From Symbiodinium natans (Eukaryota; Sar; Dinophyceae; Suessiales; Symbiodiniaceae), in assembly GCA_905221605.1 (NCBI GenBank), contig CAJNDS010002205.1:214639-278638 (forward strand): a stretch of DNA of 64,000 nt, given 5' to 3'. A program made the position numbers and the translations under genes. Under the pieces are notes generated by a model. It did no database searches and was not told the origin of the DNA. It saw only the letters and a program-made list of their open reading frames with translations. Positions 52,431 through 63,999 of the stretch are shown here, piece after piece. How positions within the stretch are numbered: position 1 is the stretch's first letter; the number at the start of each line of letters is the position of its first letter.

Positions 52431-52977
52431 CTTCTTGGATTCGGGGTGTTTGGGGTTCAAGGGGGTTAGTCGTGGGAAAGGATACTTCCACTTCATCCTC
52501 AGGCCAGCGCGCGAGGCGGCGTTCGAGCTGCAGAGCCTTCGGCTAGACCATGCAATGTCTATGGCACATGGCATCGATACGACTGCGGAGTGCTCACGAG
52601 AAAGACAGTCGCATAGCCCTCTGTGTGCATGCAATGCTAAGGTTGCTAAGGTGGTGGCCATCAGAACTGGCGCCTCAGAGGTTCTGGGAAAGGAAGATGG
52701 GGTTGCCGGGTGTGAGAGAGCATTTCGGAAATCTGCTATGGCAGGTTAATACATTGCAACGTCTCATGTCTCATTGCGTGTCTCACTTCCTCAGCCCAGA
52801 ACGGTCCAACAGGTTGGCCTGGTGCGATGACCGTACGAGACATGGATTAAATTTCCAGACTCAGTCGTAGTTTCAAAGTGCCGCAGAGAGTTGTCGAGTA
52901 CATAGGTGTTTACATGGCAAAATTTTTAAACAGTTCTTTTTACCAAGCCGTCGATGAGTCTAAGACACTTTCCAAGA

Positions 52978-53030
52978 CACACGTACACACGTACACACTC
53001 ACACACTCACACACACACACTCGCACACAG
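52978..53030 (+). repeat. ACACAC / ACACTCAC microsatellite
   Basis: Short CA-type tract with ACGTACACAC and CACTCACACA variants. Confidence 0.85.
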
Positions 53031-53179
53031 ATGAACCACCTTTTTGAGGGGAAGCATGAAGCGATTCATCTGGGTATAGTATGTCAACAATTCTCTCAAA
53101 AGACCAGCATGAAACCCCACCAGTTCCACTCCGCTGTCACTTTTACCAAAGACAGTGCAAAGTTGCTGCGAAGCTCAGC

Positions 53180-53470
53180 TCTAAATCTGCAGCTCTTTGT
53201 TGCTCGGCAAGCGTGGCCAACCCTCATTGAGATCTTCAGAAGGGGAATCACTCCGAACGGTAAGTCGGAAGGGTTCTGTTTGAGGCGGTGTTCGCCCTGC
53301 CGCGTCATTGACTGCAGCTTCGCTTGTTCCCCAAGAACGCGCTGGTTGGAGTCAAGCACTTGAACCAGAGCAAGGTCCAAAGGGCTGACGATACAATCAG
53401 GCACGAGATTAGCATTTCGACCCGCAAGCCTGGACTGAGCTGCGCGACTCAGTGGTTCGAGGTGTAGCAT
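53180..53470 (-). CDS. Minus-strand coding exon, unrecognised
   Basis: The frame reads MLHLEPLSRAAQSRLAGRNA, NLVPDCIVSPLDLALVQVLD, SNQRVLGEQAKLQSMTRQGE, HRLKQNPSDLPFGVIPLLK. Strong protein-like composition; the last 40 codons of the open frame (to 53096) are weaker and may be intron. No family is recognised. Confidence 0.48.
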
Positions 53471-53589
53471 TCGCGAGCATTCTAATAGATGCCCCCCATT
53501 TGGTTTCCCCAGGTTTCATAGGCATCCCAGAACACGTGGAAGTTGTAGAATCGCTGTGGAGTTTGGGAGTCTGATCTGAAAGAACCCCG

Positions 53590-53991
53590 TCACTTTCCAT
53601 TGCTCATCGGTTTCGCAGCATTGAACCCACAGAGTAGTTGCTCTCCAAGAGCATCCGCAATGTTCTGCTCTGCTCCATGATGAGCCTTGCCAAAATCGTA
53701 GATGTTGTTGATAAATTTGCTGAGGGCATCAGCGATGTTGTGATTGATGCTGCCCCTGGCAAAGAAATCCCAGCTAGCGAGAGTCACTTTGTGTCGAGGA
53801 AAAATGAGCAGTCAAGCTCATCGGTGCAGCTACAGAAAAGTCAAGGGAGGCTTCGGGAGCGGAAGATTCCTGAACTTGAGTCCTGTCTCATCATGGGTCT
53901 GAAGCCCGGTTTATCGACGCATCAACGAGAAGGTGACACACCAGACGACACTCTCCAGGAAATAAGCATGAACCGACTCTTCTGGATATAG
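53590..53991. other. Coding-like interval, strand unresolved
   Basis: The plus strand has a 117-codon frame (AKIVDVVDKFAEGISDVVID, then SRKNEQSSSSVQLQKSQGRL, ending 53991). The minus strand has INHNIADALSKFINNIYDFG and AEQNIADALGEQLLCGF over 53787-53600. Both look like protein. The minus reading contains a duplicated NIADAL; the plus reading is longer. One of them is probably a mirror of the other. Confidence 0.3.
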
Positions 53992-54301
53992 CACGCAGCA
54001 TCAACCTTCTCCTGGGGAAGCTCCAACGTCCACGCACTTCTCTCAGGAGTTCAGCATGAAAACTCTACGTCAGCATTCATTTCGTTCCGTTGCCAAACAA
54101 AGACAGTGCACAAGACCTAAAAAGATCACCATGAAATCAGCAGGCACGTCAATCCTGCTTTCAGGCTTGATTGTAGTCCCTCTTCAACTTCATTGTTTCA
54201 GGAAAACAAACATCCTCGACCCCTTCCCACCTTTGTCAAGAGGTTCTGTGCGTGCAGTATGCCGAAATGCGGCTGCTTCTTTTCGACTGCTGGCAACCCT
54301 T

Positions 54302-54506
54302 TACACACGCACGCACACGCACACGCACACGCACACGCACACGCACACGCACACGCACACGCACACGCACACGCACACGCACACGCACGCGCACGCGCAC
54401 GCGCACGCGCACGCGCACGCACACGCACGCACGCGCACACACACGCACACACACGCACACACACACACACACACACACAAAACACACACACACACACACA
54501 CAACAC

Positions 54507-54552
<46 letters not shown>

Positions 54553-54834
54553 CACGCACACACACACACACACACACAACACACACACACACACACACAC
54601 ACACACCACACACACACAAACACACACACACACACCACACACACACACACACACAAAACACACACACACACACAAAACACACACACACACACACACACAC
54701 AACACACACACACACCACACACACACACACACACACAGACACACACACACACACACACCACACACAGACAAAACACACACACACACAGACAAAACACACA
54801 CACACACACACAGACAAAACACACACACACAGAC

Positions 54835-54931
<97 letters not shown>

Positions 54932-54958
54932 GCGAGCGCGCGCGCGCGCGCGCGCGCG
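54302..54958 (+). repeat. Compound (CA)n tract, about 650 bp
   Basis: Ordered sub-blocks are: ACGCAC (54304-54425), CACGCG, ACACACGC, pure CA with AAAACACAC and CCACAC interruptions, CAGACAAAAC units (54765-54840), a clean CA tract (54840-54928) and finally (CG)n, 54929-54957. The ends keep different variants, as expected for growth by local duplication. Thr/His, Cys/Val and Ala/Arg frames through it are artefacts. Confidence 0.97.
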
Positions 54959-55639
54959 TATAATAGCAGTAAAGAGTCGGAGCATGCAGCGAGCTTCATC
55001 GCGCAACTGCCGTGCACTCTCTGTGCTGTTTATTGGCCGATGCCAACTGTGCCAGGGGGACGTTCTGCAGGCTTGACCGACCCTCACCTGGCATGGCAGA
55101 TGGTCAACACAGGCATGACAATGCCCCGTGGCATCCCAATCATTCCCACCTGCATGACGAAGAGAAGGAGCAGCCGAGGAAACGCCGGCCTTAAGCTAAT
55201 TAAGTTCGCACCCGGTGCCCGCTAATCGCAAACCGAGCGCAACGCTACGCAGGAATTCAGCCCAATCCCCCGCTTCAACACAGTGGAGTTCTCGAGAAGT
55301 CGACCACGGGGGCAGCACCAGAGTCCATGCCACCAGAGGAGAAGCAAACCTGAGAATGGGGCTTTCAGATGCACTCTGCCACTGCTTCGCTGCAGCTGCT
55401 ATGGCCTTCCTAAAGACGATGCAATCAATTCATTAGACGCTGAATCGGGTTCATGTCTGAGCTCGGCCCTAGGGGAGACTCTTTCGACTCGTGCCGCAAG
55501 TCGCGTGACACGTCGCGCGACATGTGGAAGCTCGCTACATACAGGCATTGTCGCTGCAAGTGGCCCAGTCACCGACTGCCGCTGGCAACCCTCGCAACCA
55601 TCGCGAGCTGAGGGCAACGCTTGGTGCATCAGCTTTGAC

Positions 55640-57190
55640 CTGCATGCGGAGCATCACGGATCACACCGCCGCTGCCGAAAACCGTGTGCAGAGATGAGGG
55701 CAAGAAAAACCGTGCGGCCAAGACGCAAAGCGTTGACCAACTCCAGGAAGAGCCTGGGTGCTTCCTCTTTTTCTGAGCCTTTCGCAGCGTCGCAGACGTG
55801 GGACCGAAAAGACGGAGAGATATGCACAGATGAAAGTGCAACGCAGGCTCAAGCTCTGCAGTCTCCGCAGGCTCTGCATGTAGTTGTCTGGTGCCTTCAT
55901 TCAACGGGCTGCGTCCAACCGGGCTGGCTTCTTCACTACCTCAGCAAGGCCGCAACAATCCCAAAAGCACCACTGAATTTGCCAAGGTCCTGGCTGTATA
56001 GGACAGCAATAGTCATCGGATCCTGCTGCAACCATTGCGGCTCCGGGCGGGCGCTTGACCATCCGCGACTCACTCTGCGACACAGCAATTGCATCAGGGC
56101 TGCCCTTTTGGATTGAGGCAAGCCATGGGCTACTATGGTCGCCTTGCAGCGAAATCTGAAACGACAGGCCTCGCACACGGATCTCAAGAACTCCAGTGAA
56201 GTCGCCCTTTGCCACCTCTGCCAACAAGAATCAACGGCAAAGCTATGCAAAGCTGCAGGTCAGCTGAATGTTGATTGAGCACGGTTAAGAATTGGACAGG
56301 GAGCGCTCGGCATTGGTTAAATCCAACATGAGGTGGAGAAACACCTTCGACTCAGATACGGTGATCTGCAAACATCGCGACGGCATCGTGGCCAAAAGGG
56401 GACAAGCCAAGGAATCCACCTGAAGCTCCGCCAGCATGTCCGCAGCCAGCGCAGGACGAAAGATCTGCAAACAGCGCGTGTTGAAAACCGATTCCAATGC
56501 CGGGCACAGCATACCGGACCCCACACAGGAGCAAGGTTGGGTGCATGCTCTCGTCCCCCCTTGATTAAACGGATGTCGCTCTTCAGCGCGCTTCTGAAGT
56601 AGCATGCTGAATGTGAAAGCATAGGCACATCAGCATATGATATAATATGCTTTCATTCTCCGGGTGTTCAAGACACAAGCTCGGCTCCTGCTGCAGCAGC
56701 TGCACGCTCCGGATCCTACCGATTACAAGAGCAACGAGAATTGCAACCGCTACGGCAAACGTCAGTGGCTGGACTGGCTCGGCACCGCGCAATATCGCGA
56801 AGTCGAAGCAGCCGCGCAAGTTCTTGAGAAGGGCTGCGCAAACCTTGGGCAGAACTCCTAAGGAGTCTGGAACGGGCAAACTGGTCAACTCTGCATTGCT
56901 CTGAGGTTCAAACATTGTGACGCAACCTTGTTGGCGGCACCCAGCCACATCCAAGAAACAAGGTGAAGCAGCACTCTTTCCGAAAAAGGGCCCAGGCAGA
57001 GCAAAGCAAGCAGGTACAGCCCTGAAGATGGATGGATGCCTGAGGAACAAGCACAGAATTCTCTGAAAGAACCGATAGAACCCCAGCCTACTGAGACTCC
57101 GACGCGGAGATGCACGCTCCCAGCAGCTCCAAGCCTCGAAAACACAGCTTTCATCGGCTGCGGAATTGAATGGTATTTTTCGAATTTCAC
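55640..57190 (-). CDS. Multi-exon minus-strand gene with one membrane segment
   Basis: Right to left: LTSLPVPDSLGVLPKVCAAL, LKNLRGCFDFAILRGAEPVQ, PLTFAVAVAILVALVIGRIR, SVQLLQQEPSLCLEHPENES (about 56900-56650); GMLCPALESVFNTRCLQIFR, PALAADMLAELQVDSLACPL, QITVSESKVFLHLMLDLTNA, ERSLSNS stop (56530-56285); FTGVLEIRVRGLSFQISLQG, DHSSPWLASIQKGSPDAIAV, SQSESRMVKRPPGAAMVAAG (56200-55960); and VCDAAKGSEKEEAPRLFLEL, VNALRLGRTVFLALISAHGF (about 55800-55680). The segment LTFAVAVAILVALVIGRI is a clear hydrophobic helix. Whether the pieces form one gene or two is unresolved, since the second piece has a stop unless spliced before it. No family is recognised. Confidence 0.5.
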
Positions 57191-57199
57191 ATTCTTACC

Positions 57200-58190
57200 A
57201 TTGAATTATGGTTATTGTTTGAACTCGAATTTTCTTGCGATTGTCATTATTCTCATGGGGTATTCTTTTCTTTCGGCTTTGAGTGGCGCCGCGCGAACGG
57301 CGACGCTCTCGGCACTTCCGCATGCCCGTGTCGAAATTTCTCCATATTTCAACGTATTCTTATATACGTTTAGAAATCTCTATATCCTCTTTACTTGAAT
57401 ATGAAGCTGGCAGTTCCTCTATACTTCATTCGACGACCGCCATTCCTTTCTTCTTGACAAAAACTCATCTATCTTCTTAATTCATCATTACATGTCCTTT
57501 TTGCTCTATGCTTAAGACAGAAACCGCTCTATACTTCGATTTCCTTCTGACGATCAAACAGAAATCTCCATTTCGTCACCCTTTATGCCTTGTAGTGTTG
57601 TGCGTGTGCGCAGTACAAGCAAAGATACAACTTGCAGATTGTCTTATATATTAAGCACAAACTATGAAGTGCTAACTGCTACATACTTGCTGTTAACGAG
57701 TACATACTCCGCATGAACTATTGCAGTGCATGTTTGTGATAGATGCTGACTCTTGCACAGTATGCAGCACATGTATATATACACACATGTACATGTACAC
57801 ACGGTCAGCCCCCGCCCACCCGCCCCCACCCCCCACCCCCAATAAACAAGCTACGCAATACATGTTCTGATGCGTTCCCTGTATTGCTAGCCCATATCAC
57901 CGTTAAAGGCTAGAAGGGTGATCTTTCAACATGCGCAAAGCGCAAATTCAGCCAGAAAAACGCACAAATTTGGCAAAGTGCCCAAATTTTTGCTTATGGC
58001 CAAATTGGTGGTTGTTATGCCGTTCCTAGGGCAAGTCTGAAAATACAAACCCATACCCTGGGAGAACCTCTGGCAAAGTTTGGATTTGTTGACTCTTAGA
58101 TTGTCGAGGGATTTGAATCCAAAGTTTTCAGGCACGGACAAGTTTCCCTAAAAATTTGGATCTTTGGATTCTGTATTTGGGGGCGGAGGG
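57200..58190. other. AT-rich region without a confident gene
   Basis: More AT-rich than its surroundings, with TATATATACACACATGTACA near 57772 and a C-rich tract (57806-57841). Short frames only. Confidence 0.45.
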
Positions 58191-58198
58191 GGGGGTGG

Positions 58199-58765
58199 GT
58201 GGGCGGGAAGCCTCTCTCTTGTAGGGGGGCTGCAGGAGGCGGTCTTTTCGATTGTTTCCTTTTGTTTTGTTTTGAAGGCAAGGTCATCCCTCTTCCCCAA
58301 TCAAAAACTCCCAAACCATTTCTCAAAAATCTTTATTCCCACTACAAGCGGCTGAACATTAACACACAAAAATTAGGTTGCTCACATGCATTCGTTCGCA
58401 TGACGGGTTTCGGCAAGGCTCGTGCAGCCAATCCCCAATTTGCTCACGCAATGCTCGCAGGACAGGTTTGGGAAGGGTTCGTGTTTTTGTGCAGGTTCCC
58501 TTCATGGAATGCTCTTCTTTACATAACAAACGGGGGGCTTGGGGGGCTTGGTAATTCACGAATTCGACGTGCTAACTTGTGCATCTCCCGGAATGTGCCA
58601 AGCCCCAAAAGTATGCCCCTGCACAATCCAGCGACGTTTGCCCAGGTTCTACTTAATCAGCGCGCAGAAAATTATGCAGCTATGTTGAAACAATGTTTGC
58701 ATGTCGGGTCGAATGGATTCAGATGGGTTTTGAAGCTATTGCTCTGGACGGCAGCATGTTGCTGA
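58199..58765 (+). CDS. Long plus-strand frame, doubtful
   Basis: A 188-codon frame. The middle part (GFGKARAANPQFAHAMLAGQ, VWEGFVFLCRFPSWNALLYI) might be coding, but the start lies in a GGGGGTGGG tract and no domain is visible. A 15-bp stretch, GATGGGTTTTGAAG or close to it, recurs at about 58722 and 58835. Low confidence. Confidence 0.2.
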   Translation: MGGKPLSCRGAAGGGLFDCFLLFCFEGKVIPLPQSKTPKPFLKNLYSHYKRLNINTQKLGCSHAFVRMTGFGKARAANPQFAHAMLAGQVWEGFVFLCRFPSWNALLYITNGGLGGLGNSRIRRANLCISRNVPSPKSMPLHNPATFAQVLLNQRAENYAAMLKQCLHVGSNGFRWVLKLLLWTAACC

Positions 58766-59249
58766 ACGCAGGCTTGCACGGCTTTTATAAGAAGCACGGA
58801 GTCTTTGGGGAGAGGGCGGGGGAACGGGGCTGTATGGGTTTTGAAGAAATTCCTCATGATGTTCCTTCCTTCCTTGCTTGTTGCCTCCCTTACTTCTTAC
58901 TCAAACCTTACGACAAAGGTGAAAACAACACTCGTGTGTGATCAACAAAACGAAAACCCTCAAGCGAAATATATTTCCTGCTTCCAACCGCTTTCAGACC
59001 TCTTGATCAGGTTCGCCTTCTTTCATGTGCCCTTTTGCCAATATCGAAGCAGTTTGACTTCAATTCTCACATGATATTGAGCTTATGTATGTAGCCTTCA
59101 TATGTTTGCTCCCATGAACCTGGATTCATGCTCGTGTTGCCGTTGCTCGCGCCCCTGAAATGGTTGTGCATAGTTGCCTCAACTTGCATGGGAAAAATCC
59201 AAGAAATCCAGGAATGAGCGCTGCACAAAGAGGCCGCGGAAACTTGACA

Positions 59250-59510
59250 TTGGCCAGCCAGTAGCCCTCTGCACAGATGCCAGTGCAGTGCCCGTCTAGT
59301 CGCAGATATCAAGTGGAACATCGTGGACCCACTCCAGATATTGCCCCATCCTCTCTGTTTCCGGTGCGCATCCTCTCGCTCGGGTCCATAGAGTATCTGG
59401 TCGACCTGGGCGATCCCAACCGTGTCTCTACTGAAAAGGTGAAGGTGGCGGACATTCCCTGCAACTGCTTTGTTCGTACTCTAGATACCCAGCAACCAAA
59501 CCCGACACAT
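59250..59510 (+). mobile_element. Possible retroelement integrase C-terminal relic
   Basis: The frame from 59277 reads RRYQVEHRGPTPDIAPSSLF, PVRILSLGSIEYLVDLGDPN, RVSTEKVKVADIPC. An upstream frame gives KLDIGQPVALCTDASAVPV. The order (I-G-x-P-V-x-L, then P-V-R-I-L-S-x-G-x-x-E-Y-L-V-D-L, then V-x-x-x-x-V-K) resembles the small beta-barrel at the end of LTR-retrotransposon integrases. No catalytic core is seen and a frameshift separates the two parts. It could instead be a host exon. Confidence 0.3.
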
Positions 59511-59710
59511 ATATACATATATACATAAATATATATATATATATATGTATTTATATTTATATTTATTTATTTAACTATTTCTGTATTTATCTATGTGTTT
59601 TTCTATGTATATAATAGCCATTTTTACAGATATGTTTACAAGTTCTCGAATATACAAATATACATGTGTATATATATATATATACATATATATTGCACAT
59701 ATACAAATGT
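59505..59710. repeat. AT-rich TATATA/TATTTA tract
   Basis: Several (TA)n and ATTTAT runs (ATATATATATATATGTATTT and similar) with no coding potential. Confidence 0.85.
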
Positions 59711-59941
59711 TGTGGCCACTTTCGGGTGTATTTCTGACTGCCGCATTTGTCATGTGCTCGCGTAAATGAAATTGACCTTCTGCGGTCACATCATGGCGTC
59801 ATGCATAGCAGTTGGGCACACTGCATGCTGGAGACGTCGTAGTCTGCCATCACCTCAGCTTCCTCCCTTGCAAAAACTCTCGGACAGCAAATGCCCCTGA
59901 GTTCTTCAATGTTGTCTAGTCGTGGATCTTTTCGACATGCT

Positions 59942-60428
59942 TCAACTTTTCAACTCCAAGTCGTCCACAAGCCATCCTGTTACATAAAGCATCAGCAGCA
60001 TACTATCAGAGCGTTTTGCCAAGCACCTGGCGCAAAGATCCTGCACGAAGATGTAAAACCTCCAGGCAACTCTGCAAGTCGTTGGCATGCATCGTCCGTC
60101 GATGTCTGTCGGCAGGCTGAGTGTGGGCTTCCGAGGGAGCGGACAAATCTGAGCGGCTGACATCCGAAGCGGTCCTCTCAGGCCATCTGGAGCCTTGCAA
60201 AACTCCGTAGCTCTGTGCTGACGTGGGACTCCTTCTGTCTAGATCCATAAATGCATGTCGCCCATACCCTCGGGGGCACATTTTGTGTAGCATGGGACCA
60301 CCTGTGCCAAACTGTCGTGCCTGGTTCGGCGCCACATTCGGCCTCAGGAATTTGGCAACGTTCGATTTTGTATCGTTGTCAGGTTGAACGTGCACTACAT
60401 AGCATTGCATACCCTGCGACAGGCACAT
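59942..60428 (-). CDS. Minus-strand coding region, unrecognised
   Basis: A 140-codon frame from an ATG at 60428 includes MQCYVVHVQPDNDTKSNVAK, FLRPNVAPNQARQFGTGGPM, DLDRRSPTSAQSYGVLQGSR and HANDLQSCLEVLHLRAGSLR. A second frame continues with FVQDLCARCLAKRSDSMLLM, LYVTGWLVDDLELKS to 59942. The pair could be two exons. No domain is recognised. Confidence 0.45.
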
Positions 60429-60499
60429 CTCCCCACGATGAAACTCTGAACGGCGAAAGGCGCATCAAACATCAAATGTAGCCAAACACGAAGGAGCGT

Positions 60500-62270
60500 A
60501 AGCAGAAGTTTTTTGAAACCATCCCCGAAGAGGAGAAACTAGGAGTCAAAAGCCCAACACGCCGGAAATCAAAAATTGATAAAATTCGGCTACAAATTGA
60601 TTGCGGCAATTTCAGGACTCTCGCAATTGCAAACAAGCTCGCGTTGCTGTAAGGTGCAGCAGCGTGCAGACACCATGTGAATACAAGCTTGTTTAAGTGT
60701 TCACGTATCTCCAGAATGAACTGCGCAAACTGTATACATGTTAATGCACTCACGGGTGGAGCACATTTAACACGGGCCTCTTTTGCGTGGGTTGGCTTTC
60801 GGATTTGCTAGAACCCCGCCCCCCGCCCCTCACAATCATATTCGTAGTTTGTAAATACTAAAAAGCCACGCATTGACATGGGGGGGTGGTGTCATTTAAA
60901 CAAGAAAGCCAGAACACCAGGGCGCCAACCCTACCAAAGGACCCAAGCCACTGCCAAGCTTAGGAAAGCCTGAAACACAGAACCCCACCACCCAGACACA
61001 ACCTACACCTGCACAGCAAATCGTGCTGTCTGAAACCCTCATCCCCATTGCAACCCTCTGTTGGTGCGCTTTTTGGTTGTGCCTTACACCTTATCAGGGC
61101 CCAAGGGCAAGTACGCAGCAAGTGATGGCCCGAAACTCCACATCCCTGCTGGGAGAAGGGTGACTGGCACTGTGCTGATTGCTGTGTGTTCGGATCGCCG
61201 AGTGAATTTAATTGGTCGTGGCCAGGCGCTGGAGTCATCATTTGTTTTGGAACATGAACTGCATCGACGCGACACTGCAAAAGCACGACGATGTAGAACA
61301 GCAGTAAGGATGTCGTGAGTCGTGAGGCTCTGGCAGCTTTGCGGCAGGCGTTCGGCGCATGACAGAACCTCACGGTCTTCTTAGCAATGTGCGTCGGAGC
61401 CGAGCTTGTTCATGTCCGTCTTTGGCAGTGATTAAGACTTTGCTGTTAGCTTTTTGCAGTGATTAAGACTTTTTGTCAGCTTTTTCTGACCTCGTAGCAC
61501 CGCGCACGGCGTTATGGCAACACCAGGTGACACCAAGCATGTGTCAATCAGCCTGCATGCACGGGCCGTTGCTGGAATGCTGCTCTTGGGCGTTGGGCAT
61601 GAACTCTGCTGCGATTGCGAGCTGCCGCGGGACAACTCTGCATCCCAGGACGATCAGCTTGGATTCTCTAAGTATCTCGAAGTGGAAGTTCATCCTCCAG
61701 AGGCTTTGGCGAGCAACTCCTGCCAAGAATCTGCGCGAGTCTGCAGCATCTCTGCAGTCTACAAGGTTTTGCTTTTCATGGCTTCGCCTGTTGAGGAAGT
61801 TAAGCTCGGCCAGCCTTCAATGCCTCTCCAAAGTGTCCACTGCGGCTCTGGACATGTTGGATTGCCCTCGGCCAGCAGGCAGTCAGCGAGTATGGGCATC
61901 GATTGGCCCCTTTGAGTGGCCGGCCGCTCTCGGGCAATACGCCCAAGGCATTGACGTTTCGAGGAGTTGGTAACCTGGTCAGGTCACAATACATATACTA
62001 TCGTCACTCAGATGGCTAAGGCCTGTGTGAGCCTATGTGAGCCTAATGTAATAAGGTGTAAGCTTCGATTTGCAGCCGAAGTGCGAGCTCCTGTACCAGC
62101 CTGGCAAAGCCTGCCGCCTCAGCATCTGAAGCCACGATCGTGTGAGCCACGTGCACATGCCAGCGGCTGCCTCCACAGGTGCAGGACATTGGACATACGG
62201 TGCCGGTTTTTAACCACCCGGACATGTAAACAGACAAACAGGTATTTCATACTACCTCCATAGAGCGCGG
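60500..62270. other. Region with conflicting frames, no confident gene
   Basis: Candidates include a minus-strand frame with a hydrophobic stretch (LTTSLLLFYIVVLLQC, 61373-60960), a plus-strand frame (GPKLHIPAGRRVTGTVLIAV, 61061-61318) and overlapping plus frames at 61473-61973. They contradict one another and no domain decides. A TGCAGTGATTAAGACTTT-type duplication lies at about 61425-61470. Confidence 0.35.
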
Positions 62271-62324
62271 CGTCAGGCCGCCCAGCATTCTAAACATCCG
62301 GAAACCCACCCAGCCCCTCACCAC

Positions 62325-62530
62325 CCATCCCCCTCCTCCCCCTCCTCCCCCTCCTCCCCCTCCTCCTCCCCCTCCTCCCCCTCCTCCCCTCCTCCTCCCT
62401 CCTCCCCCTCCTCCCCCTCCTCCTCCACCCCTCCTCCACCCCTCCACACCCCTCACCCCTCCCACCCCCATAAAAAAAAAGGTGGAGGGGTGGAGGGGGG
62501 GGGGTGGAGGGGGTGGAGGGGTGGAGGGAA
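62325..62530. repeat. (CCTCCC)n tract with inverted GGTGGAGGG end
   Basis: CCTCCTCCC-type units (62328-62460) are followed, after TAAAAAAAAA, by GGTGGAGGGG units (62480-62528). The two halves are complementary and can form a hairpin. Gly-rich frames here are artefacts. Confidence 0.9.
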
Positions 62531-63029
62531 CATGCGGATTCAAACTTGTTTTTTTTTCCTACCCCAGGTTGGCCGCCCTCCACTCATTTAAAAATCGTCA
62601 CCGTATCGTCTCCCACTGTAAGATGATTTCATCAACATGACGTCGGCATTTGTCTCCCTACTTCCATACTTCCATACTGGTCGTCAGACTGCCACACTCG
62701 AAACACCACAACAAAAGCTGGTCGCTATGGAGCCTTTTGTGCTGTCGTGGCCCGGCCGCAAAGGATCGAGGGCGAGTTCTGCCTCTTCCATCGTGACGCC
62801 ACGTAACATCTCTCGAGTCCTTGATACGGATACATTGTTCGCTACTCGATGCATGGGACCTAAGAGTCAACAAAGCACGAGCCGTGCAAGAGCAGCCACA
62901 GGCAAGACCCACACAGGGGCTAGCAACTAGCACTTGCAACAGAACGCTTGCGGATCCCTGGCCGCATCACCCGTCCTGGAGTCGTGCACCAGGCGAACTT
63001 GGGGCACCTGCAGCTCCTTCCATCTTCGC

Positions 63030-63270
63030 TGGGTTTATCATGGTTTACCGCTTCCAGCTTGCAGCAAGATTTGAGGCAGCGTCGACCCCAAACAATGTAA
63101 GACTGTGACGCGATGCTGCGGCGGGAGCACTGCTTGGGATGCGAAAGCGTCGACAGTTCTGCACTTTGGCAAAAGGCACGTGCCAGCGACCGCATGAGTT
63201 TCGAGTTCGCCTTCGAAAATTCCAGGCCGAGCCCCTGCCATGCGCTTGCAGCGCCGAGATACTGCATTCA
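63030..63270 (-). CDS. Minus-strand coding exon, unrecognised
   Basis: The frame reads YLGAASAWQGLGLEFSKANS, KLMRSLARAFCQSAELSTLS, HPKQCSRR. It has plausible helical composition. The remaining part of the open frame to 62920 is weaker. No family is recognised. Confidence 0.35.
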
Positions 63271-63782
63271 AGCGCCAGCGCGCTCGGCGCCCGGGACTGC
63301 CACAGCAGGAGCAGGATTGGACCGCGGAACGCGCACGGCACCTATGCGAGAGCGCAACTCTTGTTTGTAGTCCAAGGGTCGAATATAGACGTAGCAGGGC
63401 CTAGACGAGCGCGCTCAACTGTCGACCCAACATCATGCGCGCGGCGCCTAGGCGAGGGTGCACCTGAAGAAACCCATACAGAGACTTTTGGGGGAAGATG
63501 GGGTAAGCATAGCAGCTAACACAGCTTTTCTCTTCTTTCGATGCTAGCGATGCCTGAGGCATCCTGAGAATAAATGACACAGCCGGCTTTCGTGCCTCCA
63601 TGTTTCTGTGTGCTTCGCGTGCGCTGTGTTCAGAACAAGGAGGTTGCTGAAATTTTAAACTGCTGCCTCCAACTCTTAAAGTTTAGAGCAGCATCGAGCA
63701 GCGCCAAACGGCTGGCCAGCTTTTGAGCTCTGGCAATAGGTCAATTAAGACCTCACTGTAGGCACCTGGATGCGCCTGGAAC

Positions 63783-63999
63783 TTACTTTTGCAGCCACAC
63801 CTGCCCGTTGTTCCAGACAATGCATTTCTGCGTTTCTAAGCAAACTTGCCCAATGAGTACATGGCCATCCAGCTCCAACGCCACATGCCCTTCTGGCATT
63901 CGAAGCATCTCTTTGCCAGTAGTCCCGGGAGTCCAGGTTCTGCTCCAAGTGATGAGGGAACCGGAAACTGAACCAACAAGTTGCCCATCTGACTCGCAA
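63783..63999 (-). CDS. Minus-strand gene, 3' part, cut by window edge
   Basis: The frame enters from the right edge: ESDGQLVGSVSGSLITWSRT, WTPGTTGKEMLRMPEGHVAL, ELDGHVLIGQVCLETQKCIV, WNNGQVWLQK. It ends either in TAA (63783-63785) or, more likely, in a splice at AAAA|GTAAGT, a textbook GT donor. The alternating hydrophobic/polar pattern suggests a beta-rich domain. No family is recognised. The rest lies outside the window. Confidence 0.6.
   Translation of the reverse strand, partial: CESDGQLVGSVSGSLITWSRTWTPGTTGKEMLRMPEGHVALELDGHVLIGQVCLETQKCIVWNNGQVWLQK

Noticed and set aside
54056-55225. Frames up to 389 codons through the CA tract
   Set aside because: The body is (CA)n translation; the short non-repeat ends show no domain.
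55283-56116. 277-codon plus-strand frame
   Set aside because: Ser/Arg/Cys-rich and antisense to minus-strand exons that have more convincing composition; no domain visible.
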